Of a stretch of 8,975 nt of DNA, positions 1 to 6,241 are shown in pieces. The notes beneath the pieces are model-generated. The model was not told where the DNA came from. It saw only the letters and a list, made by a program, of their open reading frames with translations, and searched no databases. Source of the DNA: an uncultured Lacibacter sp. (GTDB taxonomy: Bacteria; Bacteroidota; Bacteroidia; Chitinophagales; Chitinophagaceae); NCBI RefSeq assembly GCF_946479605.1, contig NZ_CAMLGT010000158.1:1-8975 (forward strand). Reading direction: 5' to 3'. The position numbers and the translations under genes were made by a program. Positions within the stretch are counted from its first letter, which is position 1, and each line of letters begins with the position of its first letter.

Positions 1-2
1 CA

Positions 3-2261
3 AATCCATTAAATCAAAACCTGAAACTGGCCTTGCAAAAACTGAGGCTGTTTGCAGGAGGGGATCTGGCAGAGATATGGATACCAAGTTTTGATCTGGT
101 GCATTTGCACAACCAGGTATCCGATTTTGAAACGGATGATGAGGCCATTGCTGCATTTTCAGCAAGTACAGGTGATCATAAATATGTGTTGAGCGATTAT
201 GCGTCTACTGAAGTTGCAAACACGCCCAAGCCATTTTGGATAGAAGATATTGCAGCAAATGAATTTGCGTTTAAACGCAGGGAAGCAGCTCTTGATTGTG
301 GTTTTAAGTCGGCCTTAATTGTGCCCGTCATGGGTGAAAGCAAAGTAAGTTGTTGTCTGTTCTTTTTAAACAGGCAGCAAAAAAAGATAAGTCGCCACGA
401 TGCAAATGTGGTAGGCATACAGGCAAAATTGTTTGGTGCTGAAATTACCAAGCGCCAGAACAATTTAATGCTTGATCAGTTCTTTCTCATCAGCAGGGAT
501 ATTCTTACCATTGCAGGTCTTGATGGAAGATACATTCGTGTAAATCCTGCGTTTGAAGAGTTCAGCGGTTATTCTGCGGAAGAAGCAAAGGATATACATC
601 CGCTTAGCTTTGCGCATGATTATGATAAACCGGCAGTACTTGAAAAATTGCAGGAGTTGAGTGCCGGAAAAGTAATCCCGTATTTTGAAAACCGTGTGGT
701 TACAAAATCGGGTGAAACAAAATGGATAGCATGGACAGCAACACCGTTGTTACACGAAGGTATCATCATTGCATCGCACAGAGATATTACTGCACAAAAA
801 GAAGCAGGTGAAGCGCTCAAGATCAGTAACGAACGTTACGAGTTTATAAAGAATGCTGCAAATGAAGCAATATGGGATTATGATCTGGTTGCGAAAACGA
901 TCATCCGCAGCAACGGGTACAAAATGCTGTTTGGGTACGATACAGATAATGAACATTCAAACCTTCATTTCTGGGAATCAAAACTCCATTCCGATGATAA
1001 GGAGCGTGTTGTGAATGAATTGCATGCATTCCTGAGCCAAACATATACACGCCAGTGGCATTGCGAATATCGTTTTCAGAAGAGTGATGGCAGTTATGCA
1101 TTTGTGGCGGACAAAGGATACCTCATCACAGACAAAGATCAGCTGCCGGTACGTCTGGTAGGCACTATGCAGGATGTAACTGAGCAAAAAGAATTTGCCG
1201 AAAAACTCAAGTTGAGTAATGAGCGGTATGAATTGGTAACAAAAGCTACCAATGAGGCGATATGGGATTTTGATCTTGAAAAGAATAATATGACCTGGAG
1301 CGAAGGCTACCGCATCCTCTTTGGTCATGGTTTTGAAGATGCAGAACAGGGGCTTGATTTTTGGGAAGTAAATATTCATCCCGATGAAAAAACGCAGGTG
1401 ATCAGCAGCTTCAACTCATTTTTAAGCCAGCATTCAACACCACATTGGGAATGTGAGTACCAGTTTCGCCGCAAGGATGGTTCTTATGCCAATGTGCTTG
1501 ATAAGGGCTATATGATCTTTAACAACAAGGGAAAACCGGTGCGTATTGTTGGGGCTATGCGGGATATTACTGAGCGTAAAAAACTTGAAAGAGAATTAAT
1601 GCTCAAGGAACGTACCCGCCAGTTTCAGGTGGCACAGGCCGCAGTATTTGCTCAGGAAAAAGAGCGTGCTGAAATAGGGAAGGAGCTGCATGACAATATT
1701 GGTCAGCTGCTTACCACTACCAAGCTTTACCTGGAAATGATGAAACATAAGCAGGACGATCCAGCAGAGCTCATTGATCGTGGTACAAAACACATCAATA
1801 CCATTATTACAGAAGTACGAAACCTGTCACGCTCGCTGGTGCCGACAAGTATTAATGATCTGGGGCTTATTGCTGCGGTAAATGACCTCATTGAAAGTTT
1901 CAGGGCATTAGGTAGCTTTGAGATACAGTTCTTTGCCAAAAACTCCATTGAGGAGCAAATGGATGAGTCGATCAAACTGACCATCTACCGGATATTACAG
2001 GAACAGCTGAACAACATAGTACGCCATGCCAATGCGAAAAAGGTAATGGTGGAAATGTTTCAGGACGAAAACAAAGTGTACCTGTTTATTGCGGATGATG
2101 GGAAAGGATTTGATCTGCAAACAGTAAAAAAAGGCCAAGGCCTTACAAATATCAAAAGCCGTGCAGAGCTGCAGGACGGATCAGTTGAGATCCTTACAAG
2201 CTCAGGGCATGGTTGTAAATTGGTTATTCAAATTCCTATTAATATTTTAAAAACTACATGA
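3..2261 (+). CDS. Multi-PAS sensor histidine kinase, HisKA_3 (NarX/DegS) type; 5' end outside window
   Basis: Sensor kinase that should autophosphorylate and pass phosphate to the response regulator one base downstream. The frame is open to the left edge with no stop, so the gene begins upstream; a TTG at 33 is internal by this reading. Counting that TTG codon as residue 1, a GAF-like region spans about 1-140, PAS 1 about 147-257, PAS 2 about 263-392 and PAS 3 about 393-522. A coiled linker follows, then a HisKA_3 dimerisation helix with ELHDNIGQ (phospho-acceptor His553). The HATPase_c domain has EQLNNIVRHA (N-box), DDGKGF and GQGLTNIKSR, ending at 742. No membrane segment is visible in this part, so the kinase is cytosolic or anchored by the missing N-terminus. 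The GAF and PAS folds suggest a small-molecule, redox or light input, but no cofactor residue is identifiable. The family call is firm; the ligand is unknown. Confidence 0.95.
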   Translation, partial: NPLNQNLKLALQKLRLFAGGDLAEIWIPSFDLVHLHNQVSDFETDDEAIAAFSASTGDHKYVLSDYASTEVANTPKPFWIEDIAANEFAFKRREAALDCGFKSALIVPVMGESKVSCCLFFLNRQQKKISRHDANVVGIQAKLFGAEITKRQNNLMLDQFFLISRDILTIAGLDGRYIRVNPAFEEFSGYSAEEAKDIHPLSFAHDYDKPAVLEKLQELSAGKVIPYFENRVVTKSGETKWIAWTATPLLHEGIIIASHRDITAQKEAGEALKISNERYEFIKNAANEAIWDYDLVAKTIIRSNGYKMLFGYDTDNEHSNLHFWESKLHSDDKERVVNELHAFLSQTYTRQWHCEYRFQKSDGSYAFVADKGYLITDKDQLPVRLVGTMQDVTEQKEFAEKLKLSNERYELVTKATNEAIWDFDLEKNNMTWSEGYRILFGHGFEDAEQGLDFWEVNIHPDEKTQVISSFNSFLSQHSTPHWECEYQFRRKDGSYANVLDKGYMIFNNKGKPVRIVGAMRDITERKKLERELMLKERTRQFQVAQAAVFAQEKERAEIGKELHDNIGQLLTTTKLYLEMMKHKQDDPAELIDRGTKHINTIITEVRNLSRSLVPTSINDLGLIAAVNDLIESFRALGSFEIQFFAKNSIEEQMDESIKLTIYRILQEQLNNIVRHANAKKVMVEMFQDENKVYLFIADDGKGFDLQTVKKGQGLTNIKSRAELQDGSVEILTSSGHGCKLVIQIPINILKTT
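819..1598 (+). repeat. Tandem intragenic duplication of a PAS+PAC module
   Basis: Two consecutive 130-residue (390-base) modules align without gaps. The first begins KISNERYE and the second KLSNERYE. Both carry NEAIWD, GY..LFG, FLSQ, CEY.F, DGSYA, DKGY and the PAC ending T/E-rich with K. By hand count about 62 of 130 residues are identical (roughly 48%). The preceding PAS (codons about 147-257) is clearly more distant. This points to an internal duplication within the kinase gene that has since diverged; the DNA copies are no longer near-identical. Confidence 0.85.
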
Positions 2262-2262
2262 C

Positions 2263-2898
2263 ATGGAAAAGATTACAGTTTTAATTGCCGACGATCACAA
2301 GTTGATTCGTGAAACCTGGAGTTTTATTTTAAATAGTGATCCACGCTTTTCTGTAATTGCACAGTGCAGTAACGGTGAGGAAGCTATTGAAATGGCTCAG
2401 AAATTACGCCCGAAAATTGCCTTGCTTGATATTAATATGGCGCCCATGAATGGTATTGAAGCTACGGAGCAGATCCGCAAGTTTTCGCCTTCTACAAAGA
2501 TCATTGGGGTATCCATGCACTCGCAGCCGGCGTATGTAAAGAAATTATTGAAGCTGGGTGCAATGGGTTATGTTACCAAAAACTCGCCGCAACAGGAAAT
2601 GTTTGATGCTATTGCAGCTGTGCACGAAGGAAAGCGTTTTATTTGCGCTGAAGTAAAAACCATTCTAAGTGAGCAGATATTTGAGGAAGAAAGCTCGGGT
2701 GCAAATACTCTATCCACACGTGAGCTTGATGTGATCAAATACATCAAACAGGGAATGTCTTCCAAAGAAATTTCAAGTGAACTGAATATTTCGCTTAAAA
2801 CAGTGGAAGTACACCGTCATAACATCCTCAAAAAACTGAATCTTAAAAACAGTGCAGCACTGGTAAATTATATTAACTCTTCAGGCTTGGTGATCTGA
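2263..2898 (+). CDS. NarL/FixJ-family response regulator (REC + LuxR-type HTH)
   Basis: DNA-binding response regulator of 211 residues, the usual length for this family. The receiver domain (about 4-120) has the acidic pair Asp10/Asp11, phospho-acceptor Asp56 in LLDINM, a Ser84 switch residue in GVSMH and Lys106 in YVTKNS. The C-terminal LuxR/GerE helix-turn-helix (about 148-200) carries LSTRELDVIKYI, SSKEISSELNIS and KTVEVHRHNILKKL. The ATG lies one base after the kinase TGA, so the pair is almost certainly co-transcribed and translationally coupled; HisKA_3 kinases and NarL-type regulators are standard partners. A strong terminator follows 22 bases after the stop, closing the unit. Target genes cannot be inferred from the sequence. 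Confidence 0.96.
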   Translation: MEKITVLIADDHKLIRETWSFILNSDPRFSVIAQCSNGEEAIEMAQKLRPKIALLDINMAPMNGIEATEQIRKFSPSTKIIGVSMHSQPAYVKKLLKLGAMGYVTKNSPQQEMFDAIAAVHEGKRFICAEVKTILSEQIFEEESSGANTLSTRELDVIKYIKQGMSSKEISSELNISLKTVEVHRHNILKKLNLKNSAALVNYINSSGLVI

Positions 2899-2920
2899 TG
2901 CGCCGGCATGATTATGACCC

Positions 2921-2956
2921 AAGAGGGGTGCCACAAGGCACCCCTCTTTTATTTTT
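2921..2956 (+). terminator. Intrinsic terminator of the kinase/regulator operon
   Basis: A perfect 12-bp stem (AAGAGGGGTGCC with GGCACCCCTCTT), a 4-base ACAA loop, and a T-rich tail (TTTTATTTTT). The GC-rich stem and U-tract on the + strand are those of a rho-independent terminator. It lies 22 bases after the regulator stop and 59 bases before the next start, so it isolates the two-component operon. Confidence 0.93.
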
Positions 2957-3015
2957 GCGCATCAACCAACATATTCTTTTTCTTTGCAGATATTCCACGC
3001 TTTAAACAACTTTTC

Positions 3016-3504
3016 ATGGCAGTCCGCATTTTTATTACCGGGGGCACATTCGATAAAGAATACAACGAAATAACCGGGCAGCTTTTTTTTAAAGACACGC
3101 ACATGCACGATCTGCTCACCATGGGTCGTTGCAGGGTTCCCGTGGAAATCCGTACGCTGATGATGATCGACAGTCTGGAAATGACCGATGAAGATCGTGA
3201 GTTGATTGTTCATCAGTGTGCAAATGCCGATGAAGACAGGATTGTTCTCACACATGGTACCGATACTATGAGCGAAACAGCAAGAATAATTGCACAAAAG
3301 ATAAAAGACAAAACTGTTGTGCTCACCGGTGCTATGATCCCCATTAAATTTGGTAGTAGCGACGGGCTTTTTAACCTGGGCAGTGCATTGGCTTTTGCTC
3401 AAACTCTTCCGCATGGTGTATATGTAGCGATGAATGGCCGTTACTTCCACGCCGATAATGTGCGCAAGAATAAACAGACCGGCATGTTTGAAGAGATAAA
3501 ATAA
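3016..3504 (+). CDS. Short asparaginase-like protein (N-terminal type I/II asparaginase domain only)
   Basis: A 162-residue protein matching only the N-terminal domain of bacterial L-asparaginases, which are normally about 330 residues. Visible active-site elements, compared with E. coli AnsB from memory, are ITGGT (nucleophile-like Thr11), Tyr16, Ser53 in IDSLEMTDED, THGTDTM (Thr82/Asp83) and Lys99 in DKTVVLTGAM. The domain ends after VAMNGRYFHADNV, so the C-terminal domain that supplies a Glu to the neighbouring subunit's site is absent. I chose the ATG at 3016 because MAVRIFITGGT is the normal family N-terminus. An in-frame ATG at 2908 would place the upstream terminator inside the gene. 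It probably has its own promoter. Short stand-alone forms of this domain are known in databases, so this is probably an intact short family rather than a truncation. Actual amidohydrolase activity is unproven. Confidence 0.88.
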   Translation: MAVRIFITGGTFDKEYNEITGQLFFKDTHMHDLLTMGRCRVPVEIRTLMMIDSLEMTDEDRELIVHQCANADEDRIVLTHGTDTMSETARIIAQKIKDKTVVLTGAMIPIKFGSSDGLFNLGSALAFAQTLPHGVYVAMNGRYFHADNVRKNKQTGMFEEIK

Positions 3505-3548
3505 TATGGCTGCTGTTGTAAAAGGTTGACAAGAGAAAGCAAACCAAA

Positions 3549-3567
3549 CTGTTTAATTTTAGTACAG
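3549..3567. promoter_or_regulatory. Possible promoter/autoregulatory dyad ahead of the WYL regulator
   Basis: CTGT-N11-ACAG forms a short inverted repeat 11 bases before the regulator ATG. It encloses TAATTTTA (3554-3561), which resembles the Bacteroidota -7 element TAnnTTTG. A TTGAC at 3526-3530 lies upstream, but at a spacing (about 25) longer than the usual 19-21. Both signals are weak. They are recorded because the gap is only 74 bases and must hold whatever drives the regulator if it is not read through from the asparaginase-like gene. Confidence 0.3.
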
Positions 3568-3578
3568 AAACATTTCTT

Positions 3579-4268
3579 ATGAACCGGGTCGACCGTTTGC
3601 TGGGTATCATCACAACACTTCAATCGAAAAAATTTGTAACGGCTGAAAAATTAGCTGATAAATATAATATCAGCATCCGCACAGTGTACAGGGATATTAA
3701 AGCCATTGCGGAACAAGGTATTCCTGTAAGTTTTGAACAGAACCGTGGTTATTTTTTAGTGGATGGTTATTTTCTGCCACCCGTAAGTTTCAGTAATGAG
3801 GAAGCCAATGCATTGTTGCTGATGCAAACAGTGGTGGAACGTTTTGCCGACAAATCAATTCTCATACATTATGCAGCTGCATTGGATAAAGTAAAAGCAG
3901 TGATGCGCCCGGCACAAAGAGAGAAACTGGAACGTTTGCAACAGCAAATGAAATTTCAGACCAGCCATCCCGGTTACACCGATTTTGAATATCTCTCCAT
4001 TATACAAACAGCCATCTCTTCCAAAACAAAACTCATCCTTGATTACAAGAATAACAATAATGAAGTGAGTAAACGGGAGGTGGAGCCGATCGGTCTTATT
4101 TTCTACGCATACAACTGGCATCTTGCTGCCTGGTGCCATAACAGGAACGATTATCGTGATTTTCGTGTATCACGTATCCTGAAAGTAAAAGACACGGGCT
4201 GGGCATTTTCCAAAGCCGACCACATTGATATTAACGACTACATGAAGTTACTGCCGGTCAATTATTAA
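3579..4268 (+). CDS. YafY-type transcriptional regulator (HTH_11 + WYL domain)
   Basis: A 229-residue regulator. The N-terminal winged helix (about 1-60) reads MNRVDRLLGIITTLQ, then AEKLADKYNISIRTVYRDIKAI, the DeoR/HTH_11 recognition region, and IPVSFEQNRGYFL as the wing. A helical linker (about 75-130) leads to a WYL domain (about 135-210) with KLILDYKN, REVEPIGLIFYAYNWHLAAWC and YRDFRVSRI. WYL domains bind small ligands or nucleic acid and tune the activity of the attached DNA-binding domain; the ligand here is unknown. The next gene on the same strand, 82 bases on, is a DinB-fold protein, a pairing common in Bacteroidota. A dyad in the gap is a plausible operator. No CRISPR or defence genes are nearby, so the defence role of some WYL proteins is not suggested here. 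Confidence 0.94.
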   Translation: MNRVDRLLGIITTLQSKKFVTAEKLADKYNISIRTVYRDIKAIAEQGIPVSFEQNRGYFLVDGYFLPPVSFSNEEANALLLMQTVVERFADKSILIHYAAALDKVKAVMRPAQREKLERLQQQMKFQTSHPGYTDFEYLSIIQTAISSKTKLILDYKNNNNEVSKREVEPIGLIFYAYNWHLAAWCHNRNDYRDFRVSRILKVKDTGWAFSKADHIDINDYMKLLPVNY

Positions 4269-4281
4269 TTTTTTTTTCAGC

Positions 4282-4332
4282 TTCAAAAAACACACTGCCA
4301 TAGGGTTGTCAGTAGCCGGTTGTTTTTTTGAA
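4282..4332. repeat. A/T-rich inverted repeat flanking the candidate operator
   Basis: TTCAAAAAACA (4282-4292) is complementary to TGTTTTTTTGAA (4321-4332) except for one extra T. The arms flank the dyad at 4294-4313 with a 28-base spacer. As RNA this would be a weak A-U stem, and it lacks the GC core of a terminator. It could be a poor transcription terminator for the regulator gene or a local DNA structure around the operator. A T8-T9 tract also follows the regulator stop (from about 4269). Confidence 0.4.
4294..4313. promoter_or_regulatory. Candidate operator: 20-bp dyad between WYL regulator and DinB gene
   Basis: ACTGnCA-N6-TGnCAGT is symmetric at six of ten base-pair positions, with half-sites one helical turn or more apart as expected for a dimeric winged-helix protein. 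It lies 26 bases after the regulator stop and 37 bases before the DinB ATG. TAGGGTTG (4301-4308), inside the dyad, resembles the Bacteroidota -7 element TAnnTTTG with one mismatch, so bound regulator could cover the promoter. The symmetry is seen directly; that the WYL regulator binds it is inference. Confidence 0.5.
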
Positions 4333-4350
4333 TTCTAAAAACAATCAGCT

Positions 4351-4851
4351 ATGAATCTTACACAATTGCTCGTTAAAGAAATGGAGCAGGAAATTGCTAC
4401 AACACGTAAAATGCTTGCATTAGTACCTACAGACAAGTTCGACTGGAAGCCGCATGAAAAAAGCATGAGTATGAAAAACCTTGCTGTTCACGTTGCTGAA
4501 ATTTCAGGATGGCCGGAGCATATTCTTGAACATGAACTGATCGATTTTGCAGCGATGGATTATACGCCTGCACCGGTAAGTAATAACAATGAACTGCTAC
4601 AGTTACTCGAAACATCGTACAGCAAAGGGAAATCAGTAATTGAAAAAGCTGATGATGATACACTGGTGAACAAACACTGGAAAATGCAAATGGGAGAAAC
4701 CTTGCTGGCCGACTTAACAAAGTATGAAGCCATCCGTCATTCGTTTGCACAAACAACACATCACCGTGCACAGTTAGGTGTGTATTTGCGGTTGAATAAT
4801 ATTCCTATACCCGGCAGCTATGGACCAAGTGCCGATGATCAGAGTTTTTAA
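4351..4851 (+). CDS. DinB-superfamily protein (putative metal-dependent four-helix bundle)
   Basis: A 166-residue protein of the DinB/YfiT-like four-helix-bundle superfamily (unrelated to DNA polymerase IV). Members usually bind a divalent metal through three His residues and include thiol transferases for low-molecular-weight thiols; most are uncharacterised. Visible here are WKPHEKSMSMKNLAVHVAEI with the first metal His (His47), and a C-terminal THHRAQLGVYLRLNNIPIPG segment with His138. The typical middle His of an HxxxHR motif is replaced by Gln134. The tail SYGPSADD is also typical of the family. The gene is preceded by the WYL regulator and a candidate operator and followed by a strong terminator, so it ends a small unit. 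The specific substrate cannot be told. Confidence 0.9.
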   Translation: MNLTQLLVKEMEQEIATTRKMLALVPTDKFDWKPHEKSMSMKNLAVHVAEISGWPEHILEHELIDFAAMDYTPAPVSNNNELLQLLETSYSKGKSVIEKADDDTLVNKHWKMQMGETLLADLTKYEAIRHSFAQTTHHRAQLGVYLRLNNIPIPGSYGPSADDQSF

Positions 4852-4866
4852 AGGATGATTTAGCAG

Positions 4867-4905
4867 GTGCTGTGCTGTATTTTTTATACGGTGCAGCACT
4901 TTTAT
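4867..4905 (+). terminator. Intrinsic terminator after the DinB gene
   Basis: A 14-bp stem (GTGCTGTGCTGTAT with ATACGGTGCAGCAC, including three G-T wobble pairs), a TTTTT loop and a TTTTAT tail. It starts 15 bases after the DinB stop. The tail overlaps the stop codon (4902-4904) of the convergent acyltransferase gene. On the - strand no T-run follows the stem, so it should work mainly for + strand transcripts. Confidence 0.88.
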
Positions 4906-5462
4906 TGTGCAAGATGCTGCATGCCCAGTTCCTTTCGCTTGCCTTGGATGTTTGCAAAAAAAGAAATGATCTGTTTAAAATCATCAGCTTCGTTGGAGGA
5001 AGGATAAATGAGTGGTCCCATGATCACCTGGCGATGCGTGAAATCGAAACCCACCAGCAGAATGGGGACCTTTGCTTCTTTGGCAATGTAATAAAATCCG
5101 GTTCGGAGTTTATCTACTTTTTTTCTTGTTCCTTCAGGGCTCATGGCAATGCGAAAGACATCATGCTCTTTAAATTTATCTGCCACCTGCTGCACCACAC
5201 CATGCGATGAAGAACGATCAACAGGTGTACCACCCACAGCACGAAAGAACCAACCAAACGGTCCATCGAACAATTCTTTTTTTCCTAAGAAGTATGCATG
5301 CCGGATAGGAGTAACATAACGTGCAGCAAGACCAACCACAATATCCCATGCACTTGTATGCGGTGCAACAGCAATCACCATTTTAGGAATATGATCAGGA
5401 AATGTACCGCTGATCTTCCAGCCTTTTAATTTCCACCAAAGCGAAGTGATCCATCCTGTCAT
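4902..5462 (-). CDS. PlsC-family lysophospholipid/1-acylglycerol-phosphate acyltransferase
   Basis: A 186-residue acyltransferase of the LPLAT superfamily, expected to move an acyl chain to a glycerophospholipid or related acceptor at the inner membrane. It shows the catalytic HX4D motif (HTSAWD, His35/Asp40), a GWFFRAVGGTPVDR acceptor-binding block and SPEGTR (about 108-113). It is shorter than classical PlsC (about 245) and lacks a clear N-terminal membrane helix, so it belongs to a compact subfamily whose acceptor is uncertain. I chose the ATG at 5462; a TTG two codons upstream is the alternative. It lies 59 bases after the LytTR regulator with no terminator between, so it may be the third gene of that operon. 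TACCTTTT (5488-5481, - strand), close to TAnnTTTG, could be its own promoter. Convergent with the DinB gene. Confidence 0.9.
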   Translation of the reverse strand: MTGWITSLWWKLKGWKISGTFPDHIPKMVIAVAPHTSAWDIVVGLAARYVTPIRHAYFLGKKELFDGPFGWFFRAVGGTPVDRSSSHGVVQQVADKFKEHDVFRIAMSPEGTRKKVDKLRTGFYYIAKEAKVPILLVGFDFTHRQVIMGPLIYPSSNEADDFKQIISFFANIQGKRKELGMQHLAQ

Positions 5463-5521
5463 GAACAAGTAATTTTCAGCAAAAGGTAGTGTGAAAACAG
5501 CAGCCGGAAAAATGAAACTTA

Positions 5522-6241
5522 TTACTGTAACGTTTTTAAAACTTCACTTCGGTATAATTTGCCAATAGGAATTTCTGTTTTGCCAATCTGTATCAACTCA
5601 CTGGTAAACGAGCGGATACTGTTAAGCGAAACAATGAATGAGCGGTGTGAACGGATGAACTGTTGCTCAGGCAACATGGCTTCAACTGAGCTGATAGATT
5701 GTTTGGTAATAATGGTTTCTTGCGGAGTTACCACCTTTACATAATCTTTCATACTCTCGATATAAAGAATATCATCCAGCATTACCTTGATCATCTTTCT
5801 GTCGGCACGGAAATAAACAAACGCTTCTTTCTTTTCCTGCTCAACCATTGGTTTTTCCAGTGTTGTTTTGATGTTGCTGTGCTGGTAGGCTTTGTTCACT
5901 GCTTTTAAAAAACGATCGAAGCGTACCGGCTTTAACAGGTAATCAACCACATCAAGTTCATAACCTTCCAATGCATATTCGGCATGTGCTGTGGTGAAAA
6001 TCACTTTTGGCGGATGTTGTAATGTTTTCAGAAAATCAGTTCCCGATAATTGCGGCATGCGAATATCAAGAAAAATAAGATCAACCGGGTGTTGCTGAAG
6101 AAAGCCAATTGCATGAATGGCATTGGCGCATTCACCTTCCAGTTGCAGCATCGGCGTATCAGCAATATATTGTTTCATGATCTCCCGTGCAGGTGGTTCA
6201 TCATCCACAACAAGACAACGTATTTTTTGTACATCAGACAT
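5522..6241 (-). CDS. LytTR-family response regulator (REC + LytTR)
   Basis: A 239-residue response regulator. The receiver domain (about 6-122) has Asp13/Asp14, phospho-acceptor Asp59 in FLDIRMP, Thr83/Thr84 in IFTTAHAEYALEGY and Lys104 in LLKPVRF. A charged linker (about 123-140) leads to the LytTR DNA-binding domain (about 141-239), with FRADRKMIKVMLDDILYIES, DYVKV and FIRSHRSFIVSLNSI. The ATG at 6241 was chosen because MSDVQKIRCLVVDDE gives the usual short lead into the receiver; a start 9 codons upstream is possible but would lengthen the overlap. It overlaps the kinase gene by 8 bases (ATGTCTGA), implying translational coupling. LytTR proteins bind paired direct repeats; a candidate site lies upstream of the kinase. 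Confidence 0.95.
   Translation of the reverse strand: MSDVQKIRCLVVDDEPPAREIMKQYIADTPMLQLEGECANAIHAIGFLQQHPVDLIFLDIRMPQLSGTDFLKTLQHPPKVIFTTAHAEYALEGYELDVVDYLLKPVRFDRFLKAVNKAYQHSNIKTTLEKPMVEQEKKEAFVYFRADRKMIKVMLDDILYIESMKDYVKVVTPQETIITKQSISSVEAMLPEQQFIRSHRSFIVSLNSIRSFTSELIQIGKTEIPIGKLYRSEVLKTLQ

Noticed and set aside
33..35. TTG as the true start of the first kinase
   Set aside because: The frame stays open to the window's left edge and the GAF-like region appears to begin earlier, so the gene most likely starts outside the window.
978..1379. Antisense 133-codon frame within the kinase
   Set aside because: Opposite conserved PAS domains; no motif, promoter or plausible start context.
2908..3015. 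Longer start for the asparaginase-like gene at the ATG at 2908
   Set aside because: The extension would translate through the GC-rich terminator hairpin at 2921-2956 and adds a segment unlike any asparaginase N-terminus; the ATG at 3016 gives the standard TGGT-proximal start.
2962..3450. Antisense 162-codon frame over the asparaginase-like gene
   Set aside because: It lies opposite a well-supported coding region, has no recognisable domain and reads like a shadow frame rich in His/Cys.
4872..5210. Forward 112-codon frame between the DinB gene and the acyltransferase
   Set aside because: Overlaps the acyltransferase on the other strand including its EGTR motif, and its start lies within the terminator hairpin.
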